From: Paludisphaera soli
GTDB lineage: Bacteria > Planctomycetota > Planctomycetia > Isosphaerales > Isosphaeraceae
Reading direction: 5' to 3'
Assembly: GCF_011064595.1 (NCBI RefSeq)
Contig: NZ_JAALJI010000002.1
Location: forward strand, 539,028-603,027
Length of the DNA: 64,000 nt
The position numbers and the translations under genes were made by a program. Positions 26,566 to 35,955 of the stretch are shown piece by piece (the first letter of the stretch is position 1; every line of letters begins with the position of its first letter). The notes under the pieces were generated by a model, which did not search any database, had not been told where the DNA came from, and worked only from the letters and a program-made list of their open reading frames with translations.

Positions 26566-28116
26566 TCATGGGGCGCCCGCATCCCGCCCGAAGAGCACGA
26601 TCGGCGAGCCGTCGTTGCGCCGGGGAGTGCCGGGTGTGCTCCGGCCGTCGGCGACGAGCTGCTTGATCTGATTCGTCAGTCGCGAGACCACTTCGGGATG
26701 GTCGGCCTGGACGTTGTGCCGCTCGGCGGAATCCTTCGAGAGGTCGTAGAGCTGGATCGGGGGCAGTGCCTTCGCCTCGGCGCTCCCCGGCTTGGGGGCG
26801 CTCCAACCCCCCGAGTCGGGGCCGAGGATCAGCTTCCAGCTTCCGTCCCGGATCGCGAAGGAGCCGTTGATGGAATGGTGGACGATCGACGTGCGATGCG
26901 GGCCGTCCCCGATCGCCAGCAACGCCGGCAGGAAGCTGACGCTGTCTTCGGCCGCCGTGTCGGCGGGCTTCGACCCGACCATCTCGGCGCAGGTCGCAAA
27001 GAGGTCGGTGAGGCAGACCGGTTGGTCGTGGACCGAACCCGGCTTGACCTTCGTCGGCCATCGCACGATGAAGGGGACGCGATGCCCACCCTCGAAGATG
27101 TCGGCCTTCGCGCCGCGATACCCCGCGCTCGGATCGTGACCCTTCGCCAGCAGCTCGGGGTAGTTCGCAACGGGGGAGCAGCCGTTGTCGCTCGTGAAGA
27201 TCAGCAGCGTGTCGTCGGCCAGCCCGCTCGCCTCCAACGAGGCCGCAATCCGCCCGACCGCGTCGTCGACCTGCATCACGAAGTCGCCATAGTCGTTGAG
27301 CCCTGACTTGCCCCGCCACTCCGCGGTCGGCAGGACAGGCGCGTGCGGCGCGGCTAGCGGGACGTAGAGGAAGAACGGCTTGCCGCCGCGGGCCGCCTCG
27401 GCGTTCGACTCGATGAAGGACGTCGCCGCCCTCGTCAGGGCCGGCAGGACGTCGATGGCCTCGAAATCGGCCGCGGCCGGCCCCTTTCGCACGTAAGTCT
27501 TCTCGACCGTGGGGATGCCCTCCGTGCGATCGTCGCGGATGAACACGTAAGGGGGCATATCGAGCGACGCGCTGATGCCGAAATACTCGTCGAACCCGAC
27601 CGTCAGCGGCCCGTTTGCGATCGGCTTGCGGTAGTCGACCTCCCATCCCGTCACGATCTTCCCGGTCCGATGGCCCTCGTCGAGCGCCCAATCCATGCCG
27701 AGATGCCATTTGCCGACGCAGGCCGTACGATATCCTTGCTGATGCAAGAACTCCGGCACGGTCTGCCTGCCGGGCTCGATCAGGTGGCTGGAATAGCCGT
27801 AGAGCACGCCCGACTTGAGCGACGACCGCCAACTGTAGCGCCCGGTCAGGATCCCGTAGCGGGTCGGCGTGCAGACCGCTGAGCCCGAATGAGCGTCGGT
27901 GAATCGCAACCCCTCCGCGGCGAGCCGATCCAGGCGGGGGGTGGCGATCTTGCCCTGGGCGTTGAAGCAACGGACGTCGCCGTAGCCCAGGTCGTCCGCC
28001 AGGATGTAGACGATGTTGGGCTTCCGCGCGACGGGACCTTCCGCCGCCGATGCCAGGGACGCGGACGCGACGGCCAGGACGCATCCCATCGTCAGCGATC
28101 GATAACGCATCTTCAT
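26566..28116 (-). CDS. Secreted arylsulfatase A-like sulfatase
   Basis: 516-residue sulfatase. The signal peptide ends about residue 24 (ASLASA); metal ligands Asp41/Asp42 are in ILADDLGYGD; the formylglycine motif CTPTR has Cys82, the Thr variant of CxPSR that is also accepted. GKWHLG, APHAPVLP, FTSDNGCSP and the C-terminal SWKLIL..YDLSKDSAE segment complete the fold. The ATG at 28114-28116 is preferred for its GAGGG ribosome-binding site six bases upstream. It precedes the PEP-CTERM gene by 181 bp in the same direction and follows another sulfatase by 54 bp. The substrate is probably a sulfated sugar; exact specificity unknown. Confidence 0.9.
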   Translation of the reverse strand: MKMRYRSLTMGCVLAVASASLASAAEGPVARKPNIVYILADDLGYGDVRCFNAQGKIATPRLDRLAAEGLRFTDAHSGSAVCTPTRYGILTGRYSWRSSLKSGVLYGYSSHLIEPGRQTVPEFLHQQGYRTACVGKWHLGMDWALDEGHRTGKIVTGWEVDYRKPIANGPLTVGFDEYFGISASLDMPPYVFIRDDRTEGIPTVEKTYVRKGPAAADFEAIDVLPALTRAATSFIESNAEAARGGKPFFLYVPLAAPHAPVLPTAEWRGKSGLNDYGDFVMQVDDAVGRIAASLEASGLADDTLLIFTSDNGCSPVANYPELLAKGHDPSAGYRGAKADIFEGGHRVPFIVRWPTKVKPGSVHDQPVCLTDLFATCAEMVGSKPADTAAEDSVSFLPALLAIGDGPHRTSIVHHSINGSFAIRDGSWKLILGPDSGGWSAPKPGSAEAKALPPIQLYDLSKDSAERHNVQADHPEVVSRLTNQIKQLVADGRSTPGTPRRNDGSPIVLFGRDAGAP

Positions 28117-28170
28117 CGAATCCCTCGCCATCACGCTCGGAGGAGGGGCTGTCGGCCCGCGTGACTCCCC

Positions 28171-29943
28171 CTAATCGACCAACGTCAGCACGACCGTACG
28201 CAGGTCGATCACGCGACGGCCGGGGACGTGCGTCGCCCGGATCGTCAGCGAACCTCGGCCCTTGTTCAGGTCGAGGACGCCCAGTTTCAGGGGCTTGAAG
28301 TCCTTGACGTACGACTCGCCGCCCCGCTTAACCCGATCATGCTCCGCCCCGCGTTGCGGCGGGTCGAAGGGTTCGACGACCGTGGCAAGGACGCGACGTT
28401 CACCCAGGCTCAATTCGAGCGTGGCGCCCACGTCCTCGGCCGAGGCCGTGTAGTAGACCTCGGCCTGGTAGCGGCCTTCCGTCGCGATCTCGACGTCCCA
28501 GGTGATCGAGTCGTCCTTGCTCGTCCAGTTCGTGAAGTACGAGCAGTTGGGAGCCCCGGCGCTCCGCTTGATGGCACCATGGGGCACCCCGTCGCGCGCC
28601 GGCAGCCATGTGATGGGGAAGGCGCGATACCCAACCGGAAACGGGCGGGCGTCGTCCCTCGATCCGGCCAGCAACTCCCGCGACCAGCTAGCCACGGCCT
28701 CCTCGAGCTGCTTGGCGACCTCCGGCCGGTCTCCGGAGACGTCCTTCGTTTGGCCGGGATCCGCCGTCATGTCATGGAGCCGTCCGGAGGCGTCGAGTCG
28801 GTACTGCTGGGTCCGCACGCTCACCTTGCCGTTCCAGTGGCTGAAGATTCGGCGGTCCGGCCAGTCCGCGTCCGGGCCCCCCAGCAGGAGGGGCGCGACG
28901 CTGGTCCCGTCGAGCATCTTGGTCGAGACGACGCGGATGCCAGCCAGGTCGGCCAGGGTGGGTAGGAGATCGATGGCCCCGGCGATCGCGCCGATCCTCG
29001 TGCCCGGCTTGACGTGTCCGGGCCATCGCAGCAGGAGGGGCGAGCGGACGCCCCCCTCGTCGGTCGAGCCCTTCCGCCCCCGCATCCCCCCGTTCCACCG
29101 CCAACCATTAGGGCCGTTGTCGCAGAAGTAGAGGACGATCGTGTCGTCCGACAGCTTCAGCTCTTCGAGACGCGCGAGCACGCGGCCCACGTTCCAGTCG
29201 AGGTTCTCGCACATCGCCAGGGCGGCCCGGGTATGCTCGACGTCCTCGCGCCCCTCGCCCGCATAACGCATCTTCAGGTCCGCATGCTTGAATTTTTCAT
29301 AGAATCGGTCGGGGACCTGCATCGGCGAGTGGGGCGTGTTGAAGGGGAGGTAGCAGAAGAAGTTGCGGTCGCGATTGGCCTCGATGAACGCCAGGGCGTG
29401 GTCGGTCAGGTCGTCGGCGATGAAGCCACGCCCCCGGACGAGCCGCCCGTTCCGCTCGAGCGGGGGATCGAAATACTCCCCCCAATGTCCCGAGCAGAAC
29501 CCGTAGAACTCGTCGAACCCGCGGGCGTTGGGATGATATGGATATTGCGTCCCGTTGTGCCACTTGCCGAACGCCCCCACAACGTAGCCCGCGGCCTTGA
29601 ACGCGTCGCCGATGGTCTTCTCGTCGAGGTTGAGCCGCTCGCCGCCGCTCGTGACATTCCACACGCCGCCTCGCGGATGATACCGCCCCGTGAGGAACTC
29701 GGCGCGCGTCGGCGAGCAGACCGGGCAGACGAAGAAACGCTCGAACAGGGCCCCGTCGCGGGCGAGGGAATCGATGTTCGGAGTGCTGAGGTTGGAGTTG
29801 CCGTTGACGCCGAGGTCCCCCCAGCCCTGGTCGTCGCTCAGGATGACCACCACGTTGGGCCTGGCCGCCACGACGGGCCGGGGCGTGAGCGAGTTCGTCG
29901 CCACGGCGAGCAACACCGTCGAGAAGAGGCGTCGTGAGAACAT
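28171..29943 (-). CDS. Secreted sulfatase with C-terminal beta-sandwich extension
   Basis: 590-residue arylsulfatase-like enzyme. The signal peptide ends near residue 26 (RPVVA); Asp37/Asp38 (LSDDQGWGD) and formylglycine motif CSPTR with Cys76 are intact, as are [17 protein letters not shown] and YFCDNGPNG. After the catalytic domain (about residue 460) a C-terminal extension of about 130 residues with a jelly-roll-like strand pattern ([21 protein letters not shown]... [19 protein letters not shown]) may bind carbohydrate, as in other planctomycete sulfatases. It lies 47 bp downstream of DUF1559 copy 2, repeating the DUF1559-sulfatase order seen at 21-24 kb. Confidence 0.9.
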   Translation of the reverse strand: MFSRRLFSTVLLAVATNSLTPRPVVAARPNVVVILSDDQGWGDLGVNGNSNLSTPNIDSLARDGALFERFFVCPVCSPTRAEFLTGRYHPRGGVWNVTSGGERLNLDEKTIGDAFKAAGYVVGAFGKWHNGTQYPYHPNARGFDEFYGFCSGHWGEYFDPPLERNGRLVRGRGFIADDLTDHALAFIEANRDRNFFCYLPFNTPHSPMQVPDRFYEKFKHADLKMRYAGEGREDVEHTRAALAMCENLDWNVGRVLARLEELKLSDDTIVLYFCDNGPNGWRWNGGMRGRKGSTDEGGVRSPLLLRWPGHVKPGTRIGAIAGAIDLLPTLADLAGIRVVSTKMLDGTSVAPLLLGGPDADWPDRRIFSHWNGKVSVRTQQYRLDASGRLHDMTADPGQTKDVSGDRPEVAKQLEEAVASWSRELLAGSRDDARPFPVGYRAFPITWLPARDGVPHGAIKRSAGAPNCSYFTNWTSKDDSITWDVEIATEGRYQAEVYYTASAEDVGATLELSLGERRVLATVVEPFDPPQRGAEHDRVKRGGESYVKDFKPLKLGVLDLNKGRGSLTIRATHVPGRRVIDLRTVVLTLVD

Positions 29944-29990
29944 CTGTGGGTCCAGCTTATTCGGGGATGGGGGCGGCCTCGACGCGGGAT

Positions 29991-31142
29991 TTAATATGAG
30001 TCGGAAGAGATGACCTCGCCGCCGGCCCTGCTGCCGAGCGCCCAGTAGGTCCGCAGGTCGATGGTGCTCTTGATGAAGCGGACGCTGCCGTCGGCGAAGG
30101 TGAAGTTGGAACCCCCTGGATGATTGCTGGTCGAGTTGACGAACCCGGCGAGCCCCCACATGTTCACGGATTCCGCCTGGCACGAGTTGAAGGCGTATTG
30201 CGTATGGTTGGGCGGCGTGACCGTGTTGAAGAGCGTCGTGCCCAGGTAGCCGGCCATCCAGGTGGCTCCGCTGAAACTGACTCCCACCGCCCGATCGGTC
30301 GTGGCTGCATTGGTCCGGGCGTACGCGCCGCAAGCTGCAAGGGCCTGGACGACTTGCGGATAGAGGGGGCCGGGATCGAGGGACACCGCGGCGGCCACCT
30401 CAGGCACCAATCCGAAGCTCGCGCGGCGCGTGTCGGCGACCCTGGGCCCGACCCCTCCGACCAGGCGCTCCGAGTAGGCGATGGTGTTGGACGTGCCGTC
30501 GGTCACGCTCGCCACGCTGTAGGTGGGCACGTTGTGCAGGACCCGGTCGTCGAAGCCGAAGATGCCCGACGGATTTTGGATCGTCACGCTCTGCCCCGGG
30601 ATCAGGACCGCCTGGACGGTCGGCCCAGTGCTGCCTACGTAGTTGCAGTTGAAATAAATTCTTATGTCGGCCAAGGTCGTGGGAGAGACGCCGTCCGAGG
30701 GGCAGATGAAGACGTTCAGGGGCGTGAAAAGGACTGTGGAATTGGTGTAGTACGCCATGTTCAGCGCCTGGGCCGGGGCGAAGCTGAAGTTGATCGCGTT
30801 GTAGACGTTCGACTGCTCCAGGTGGCCGAGTATCTGCGCATGCGCGCTCCACGGATTGCCCCCGTAGTTGGGGCCGGGCGTGGTCTTCGCCCAGGATTGG
30901 GCGATGGGGAACGAGCCGATCGTGGAGAGGTAATTGTGCAGCCCGAGCCCGAGTTGCTTCAGGTTGTTGACGCAGTGGATCCGTCGGGCGGCCTCGCGGG
31001 CCGACTGGACGGCGGGCAGCAGCAGGGCGATGAGCACGGCGATGATGGCGATGACCACCAACAGTTCGATCAGCGTGAACCCTGTCCTAAGCACCTGTGC
31101 GCAGGCGCGCCTCGACCGCATGTTGCGATAAGCAATCGGCAT
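29991..31142 (-). CDS. DUF1559 prepilin-like protein, copy 2
   Basis: 383-residue paralogue of the protein at 22842-23993, same length and identical at most positions. The prepilin-type peptidase site is canonical here (TGFTLIELL), whereas copy 1 has Ala in place of Gly. The rest follows the DUF1559 pattern with [10 protein letters not shown] and [14 protein letters not shown]. The preferred ATG at 31140-31142 uses the GGAGA site in a conserved hairpin. The upstream hairpin, leader and promoter match copy 1, so the whole unit including control region was duplicated or exchanged. It heads a run with the sulfatase at 28171-29943. Confidence 0.9.
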   Translation of the reverse strand: MPIAYRNMRSRRACAQVLRTGFTLIELLVVIAIIAVLIALLLPAVQSAREAARRIHCVNNLKQLGLGLHNYLSTIGSFPIAQSWAKTTPGPNYGGNPWSAHAQILGHLEQSNVYNAINFSFAPAQALNMAYYTNSTVLFTPLNVFICPSDGVSPTTLADIRIYFNCNYVGSTGPTVQAVLIPGQSVTIQNPSGIFGFDDRVLHNVPTYSVASVTDGTSNTIAYSERLVGGVGPRVADTRRASFGLVPEVAAAVSLDPGPLYPQVVQALAACGAYARTNAATTDRAVGVSFSGATWMAGYLGTTLFNTVTPPNHTQYAFNSCQAESVNMWGLAGFVNSTSNHPGGSNFTFADGSVRFIKSTIDLRTYWALGSRAGGEVISSDSY

Positions 31143-31146
31143 GGAA

Positions 31147-31160
31147 GTCTCCATAGAGAC
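31147..31160 (-). promoter_or_regulatory. Hairpin over the ribosome-binding site, DUF1559 copy 2
   Basis: Same GTCTC-TATG-GAGAC element as at 23998-24011, enclosing the GGAG site before the preferred start. Confidence 0.45.
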
Positions 31161-31274
31161 CGGACGCCTCCGGCTGGCGCGGTCGGCGATGCCCGGCTAA
31201 TGACTCAACATGCCTCTCGGCGACGAGTCGGCTCCATGTGGGAGAGGGGGTAGGCCCTTCGTTGTGCGGCCGCC

Positions 31275-31304
31275 ATTCTGCTCAAGCGAGATCTTGCGTG
31301 TCAA
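31275..31304 (-). promoter_or_regulatory. Promoter of DUF1559 copy 2
   Basis: TTGACA (31304-31299), an 18-bp spacer and CAGAAT (31280-31275) read leftward. The upstream sequence to about 31350 is strikingly AT-rich for this genome and could act as an UP element. Both boxes and spacing match copy 1. Confidence 0.65.
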
Positions 31305-31341
31305 GGCAGATTTACTACTTAGTTTATAGAATTAATAGGAA

Positions 31342-31737
31342 TCACCTCTGGTCTGCAGGCTTGGCAGCATTTGCGGTTTCGACGGTGATAGGTCGCGTGC
31401 CGAGGTATGCCCGGGACGACGCCGACCGCCTCACTGCGAGGCCCAGGGATCCCTTCGACGCCCGGGCGAAATCTCGGGCCTTGCGCCACGAATCCGCCGC
31501 CGATTCGGCGAACCTCTTCGCCCGCGTCAACGCCTCGGCCGGCGGTTCCTGTCCGTAACGACGGTAGGAATAGATGGCTGCATCGGCGTTGAACGAGTGC
31601 ACCATCGCTTCGGTTTCATGTCGACGAGCCATCTCGGCATAGCGGGCCGACCGACCCGCCATGACGAACGACCAGACGATGGCGGCGGCGGCCAGGGTCG
31701 CCGCCGCCATCGTCCTACAACGAAAGCGGAATTTCAT
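31342..31737 (-). CDS. Small membrane-anchored protein of unknown function
   Basis: 131-residue protein with one N-terminal membrane helix (about residues 10-28) and a charged, helical remainder containing RYAEMARRHETEAMVHSF and a Tyr-rich IYSYRRYG segment. The ATG at 31735-31737 is preferred because AAGG is seven bases upstream. No family recognised. It lies upstream of the DUF1559 copy 2 promoter and downstream of a DUF1559 pseudogene. Confidence 0.55.
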   Translation of the reverse strand: MKFRFRCRTMAAATLAAAAIVWSFVMAGRSARYAEMARRHETEAMVHSFNADAAIYSYRRYGQEPPAEALTRAKRFAESAADSWRKARDFARASKGSLGLAVRRSASSRAYLGTRPITVETANAAKPADQR

Positions 31738-31865
31738 GGACATGCCTTGCTACGGGTGATGGCGCCGATCACGCTCGAGAGCCGCTCGAAGGCTCCTCGT
31801 TGTCCGATTGGAGTGAGGCGGCCGGCCGGAAGATCGGCACCGGCCGACGCGCCGGGGGCGTCCGG

Positions 31866-32344
31866 TCAGTACGAATCGGCGTTGAGGATCTCGTCCCCTG
31901 CACGCGTCGATAACGCCTGATAGGTCCGGGGGGCGGCCGTGCCGTACAGATACTCGCCGCATGAGTGGTACGCCACCCCGACCGGGTCGCCCAGGTTGTT
32001 CAGGTCGATGTCCCAGGTGCTCACCGTCTCCTTCACGAACCGGACCGACCCGTCGACGAACGCGAAGTTCGCGCCGCCCGGTTGGAAGCTCGAGGTCGCC
32101 TGGAAGTAGATCCAGCTCCAACCTCGGTCCTGGATCAGGGATATGTACTTCCGGTGCGCGTTGAGGGGAAATTGGTGCCGAAGAATGTGTCGTATTGATG
32201 GCCGTTCTGCCACCAGCCCGAATCCAGCTGATCCTCGGCCGCGAGGAACGACCTCGCACGCTCGCCGAACAGGAACGTGTTGCTCGTCCCGTCGGTGACG
32301 CCTGAGATCCGTATGGTCGAATAAGACGTGAACGTGCCCGTCAT
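31866..32344 (-). pseudogene. Truncated, frameshifted DUF1559 gene
   Basis: Two overlapping minus-strand frames together encode the C-terminal part of a DUF1559 protein. One (from 32344) gives [20 protein letters not shown] up to TFFGTNFP. The other continues with LNAHRKYISLIQDRG, FAFVDGSVRFVKETVS and the family end AGDEILNADSY at 31866. The switch falls at the G4 run near 32164-32167 (CCCC on the sense strand), a single-base indel. The prepilin N-terminus and first half are missing. Most likely a decayed gene; a sequencing indel in the homopolymer would explain only the frameshift. Confidence 0.8.
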
Positions 32345-33543
32345 GGAGTTCCCCCAGTGTCGTCCGCAAGGAGGTTGATCCGGCTCCCGACGGAGGAGTG
32401 CACGGTCGGGAGTCGGGCCGGGCCCCGGCGTCGGGGGTGGCCGGCTCGATCGACGATCGGACGTCGGACTTGGAGTGCACGATGGGTGACGGGTCCGCGC
32501 CCATGGTCCTTTGTCGGGGAAGGACCTACGGGCGGCGGCCGTCCCCGCCCGAGACGGTCACGACCAAGGCCTCCTCGGGAGTCGGGGATACGGGCGGGAC
32601 GTCCTCGCCGCGGGTAAGCCATGCGGCCGCTCGGAACGTCGGCCGGATTCCCCCGCCCCGCCGTCCGCGACCGGCTCGGTCGGCTGCGACGGTTCCGGCC
32701 GAGGCGGCCGCTCGACCTCCCGGGGCCTCGACCGCGCGGTCGACGGTGGGAAGGACGTCCGATGATTCGGCGAGGTCGTCCCGGCGGTCCGCGGTATCAT
32801 CGAACTTAGATTCGGCGTCCCCCCGCGGCCCCGCCGGGCCATCGGCCCGGTGGGGCTTTCCCATCCGCCCTGCGACAGTCGCGAGGAAGTCGGCACCGCA
32901 CCTCATCCAGCGGAGCCTCCACCCCACTCGCAGGGCGTCGTCCCATCAGCCTCGAGGGCGACGTTTCGGGCCGACCCGTAGCGATCCCCGGCCCATCGGA
33001 GCCCTCCCTCCCGCATCAGGAGGACGGCGATCGGTCCATTCCGTCCAGGGCGTACGCCGGTCGGACGCCTCGAGGTGCGGCCTGCGTGGGGGCTGGGCGG
33101 CGAGAGGATCGGCCGGCCGCGGCGGGTCGGGCGGATCCAGTGGACGGGGGCGAGTCCAGATCTGCGGGCCGGGGGGCGTCGGTGAGGCCCTCTCGGAGCC
33201 CCGCCTCGCCGCGCGGCGGGACGACCGGGGCCGAGTCGCCCCGCCCGGGCGGCACCGGCGGGCGAGGCTCTCGAGTCCTCGACGGGGCGAGGCGACCCGT
33301 CTCGGGAGTTCGCCTCGGCCCTCGAGGATCCTCGGGCAGGGCCTGACGGTTCGCTGGACCGCAGCGTGACAGGGCGGAGACCGCCCCGCCGGTGGTCCAT
33401 GGCGACCGCCTCGCGCGAGAGCGAGCGAGGGGGGATCCCGCGAAAGGTCCCCGAGGACCCGCGAGGCGCCCGATGACGAAGGGCTCGCAGGGACGTGGTC
33501 GGAGCGTGCCCCGCCCGAGCCCGGCCGGATCACGCGAGGGCTC

Positions 33544-33870
33544 GATTCACCGCCCCTCCCATCGAGCCGCATTCGGTGAATCAAGCCGGCATACACTGGG
33601 CGCGAAAGAACTTGCGCCGTTTCACGTTCCCGGGTCGATTCGGTGAATCGGCGCGCTTCGGTGAATCGGCCGGCAGCGGAGGCCGGCTCATCGCCGGGGG
33701 GCCTAGCCCAAGCTCCGAGGACCGGCCCACGTCCTGAGGGGTGAATTCACCGAATGGCCCGGATTCACAAAACTCGGAATCTCTCCGTGAATGACACTTA
33801 ACCATCGTTTATGGAAGGAGATCCGAACCACATTCACGAAATGGAGGGGTGTCCGAGGTTGCGGTGAATC
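33544..33870. repeat. Cluster of TTCGGTGAATC-type repeats (iteron/operator-like)
   Basis: Nine related sites in 327 bp: GATTCACCG at 33544; ATTCGGTGAATC at 33571 and 33638; CTTCGGTGAATC at 33656; GGTGAATTCACCGAAT at 33740, which is palindromic; GGATTCAC at 33761; GTGAATG at 33787; CATTCACGAA at 33831; CGGTGAATC at 33862. Both orientations occur, and the centre is AT-richer than its surroundings. This resembles an iteron array of an origin or a multi-site operator. The core TGAATC is also the half-site of the dispersed palindrome. Confidence 0.65.
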
Positions 33871-34596
33871 GGCCCTCCGAGGGTGGGTCGGCCACGCCCT
33901 GATCCCCGTGTCGGCAGGCCCCTTCCCCCCCGGGCCGCACGCCCGTCGGAGCGGATCCGCAGCTCCCTGCCCGGGTCGGTACGCCCGGGGTCGGACGCCG
34001 GGCGCCGGACCAGAAGTCGGAGCGGGACGGCGTCGTCCTTCCGCGAGCGCGTCTCGACCCGGGAGTCGCCGCCCCGCGCAGGCAGAGGCGAGGGCCCTTC
34101 CCCGCCACACCGATCCCGCGAGATGGGACGGGAGCGGTCTTGGCCCGGCTTCCCGATCGCCCCGCATCGAGTTCTCCCCCCGCCCGCCGACACGTCATGA
34201 CTCTCGACGCCCGACGGACGAAGCGGCCGGTCCCCCCGGGGCGGGCTGTTTCATCGTCCTGCGAGCGCGGGATCACGACGAGGGTCGCCCGACAGGCCGG
34301 ATGGACGGGGGTCGCGGGCGTCGGCGGCCGATCTGCCGGGCAGGCTCGACGAGGAGGAGCCGTCGTCCCGGGGCGGTCACCCGCAGCAGGGCCGCCTCTC
34401 GGGGCGTTCGAGGAAGGGGCCGGGCGAAGTCTTCAAGGCCTCCCGAGTCCCGGCATCGTCACCCGCCCTTCGTCCTCGACGCCCGCCCCGGGGGTCGCCC
34501 GGAGGCGGCGTGGCCCGCCGATCGAGGCCGAGGCCTGCCCCGCGGCGGATCCGGACCTCCGCCCGCGTCTCACCCCCCGCCGTCCTCAACTTCGGG

Positions 34597-34612
34597 TGAT
34601 TCATGTGATTCA
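34597..34612. repeat. Dispersed palindrome, copy 3
   Basis: TGATTCATGTGATTCA, one mismatch from consensus. The following 120 bp align with the sequence after copy 7: GTGCGACGGCCGG lies 66 bp from the palindrome start here and 65 bp there, and GATCCCGGACGCCGG lies 120 and 118 bp away. Confidence 0.75.
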
Positions 34613-35130
34613 GCCGAGGGCCGCGAGGGGGCCCCAGTCCCCGCCCGCCGCCGGGATGGCATGTGCGACGGCCGGAAGCCTCCAGGACCCGGCCATGGCC
34701 GCCCGCGGTCCCTCGGGATCCCGGACGCCGGATGGGGAGGAGACGGCGGGCCCCCGCCGTCGGCGCATCCTCGCCAGGGAAGTCGGGGGTCGAACGCGTG
34801 CACCGGCCGAGATGGGTCACGGGGGTCGCGCAGGCCCCGGACCCCGGCGGATCCCCGGCCTTCGATCGATCCACCCAGGGACCTGGCACCGGCGTCGAAC
34901 ACCTCCATGATCGGCTTCTCATCGAACGGCGGCGTGTCGTCGCGTTGCGGAACCCAGTTCGGCGGCCGTCTCAAAGGGGTGGGCCGGAGTCACTACATCC
35001 GCGTCGTCGCAGTGCGGGAGATCCTCATTCTTCCTGCATAATCGGACTCCGGCGGGGTAACTACCGCACTGGCTTCGAAAGGTCCAGGTCGCGGCTTTCG
35101 CGTTCGGACTCCAACGGGCAGGGTCACCAC

Positions 35131-35955
35131 GTGTACATCGTCTGGCGTAATCGGCCCGTGCGAAGCGACGCCCGGGCCGCGTTTCTCAAGGAGCCCGAAT
35201 GGATGCACGGCATGGATTTGGAGGAGCCCTGGAGGCCGCTGTCCTGCGAGCATCGCGGCCCGGATCGGATCGCCCTCACGCCGCTGGTCGTGCATTCGAA
35301 GCGGACGGACGGCGGGCCGCGGCAAGAAGTCCTCGCGCGGCTGCCGACGATCCGATCCTGCTGCCTCGCCGACCGCTTCGCGCGGGCCGCCTGGTGGTAC
35401 GAAGTGGACCGGACCTTCGGCTCCTGGCGCGAGGGCGGCTACGGCCGGCCGCGGGACGACGTACGGCGGTTCGAGGGCGAGCTGCGAAAGGCGCTCCTGG
35501 CGGGCGTCCCGGCGGCGACCAGGGCCGGCGTCCGCGACTTCGCGGCGTATCGGCTGCTCAAGGAGCGGGAGCACGAGGGACGCGAGCGTGCGGCGGAAGC
35601 GGCCTGGGCCGCCGCGGAGGCGGCCCGGCTCGCGGAAGAGATACGGGGAGAAGAAGAACGATTCCGGGCCGAGCAGGAGCGGCTCGACGCCGAGTTTTGG
35701 CGGCTCCGCGCCGAGTATGAGCGGCTCCGGGCCGACGAGGAACGGGCCCGGGGCGGGCGGACGGCGGGCGCGACCGTCTCGCCCGAGTGCCTCGACGTCC
35801 TGGGCCTCCCCCGCGACGCCTCCCCGGAGGAGGTGAAGCGGCGGCACCGGGAACCGGCCAAGGAACATCATCCGGACCGCGGCGGCGACCCGGAGGAGTT
35901 CCGGCGTTTCCGGGAGGCCTACGAGGCCGCGATGAAACCGCGGGGCCGCCCGTGA
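35131..35955 (+). CDS. Protein with C-terminal J domain and coiled coil
   Basis: 274-residue protein. The N-terminal 100 residues (VYIVWRNRPVRS..., EVLARLPTIRSCCLADRFARAAWWYEVD) form an unrecognised domain. A charged coiled coil rich in Glu, Arg and Ala covers about 150-210 (EEIRGEEERFRAEQERLD). A truncated J domain ends the protein, with the HPD motif at 247-249 (EHHPDRGGDPEEFRRFREAYEAA), so it may recruit an Hsp70. I use GTG 35131 because conserved-looking sequence begins at VYIVW; the frame is open upstream, so the start is uncertain. It is flanked by gene-poor DNA. Client unknown. Confidence 0.7.
   Translation: MYIVWRNRPVRSDARAAFLKEPEWMHGMDLEEPWRPLSCEHRGPDRIALTPLVVHSKRTDGGPRQEVLARLPTIRSCCLADRFARAAWWYEVDRTFGSWREGGYGRPRDDVRRFEGELRKALLAGVPAATRAGVRDFAAYRLLKEREHEGRERAAEAAWAAAEAARLAEEIRGEEERFRAEQERLDAEFWRLRAEYERLRADEERARGGRTAGATVSPECLDVLGLPRDASPEEVKRRHREPAKEHHPDRGGDPEEFRRFREAYEAAMKPRGRP

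Larger units (their letters stand above)
32345..35130. other. Long gene-poor stretch with repeat cluster
   Basis: 2.8 kb without a supportable gene. It holds the CGGTGAATC-type repeat cluster at 33544-33870, palindrome copy 3 at 34597-34612, and a block shared with 54.1-54.3 kb. Open frames on both strands are Arg/Pro/Gly-rich and lack ribosome-binding sites or motifs. Confidence 0.55.

Noticed and set aside
28171..30333. N-terminal extension of the third sulfatase up to 30333
   Set aside because: The extension overlaps the end of DUF1559 copy 2 in another frame; the signal peptide begins at 29943.
32164..32167. Programmed ribosomal frameshift in the DUF1559 remnant
   Set aside because: There is no slippery heptamer, downstream structure or complete upstream half of the protein; 5' truncation makes a pseudogene more likely.
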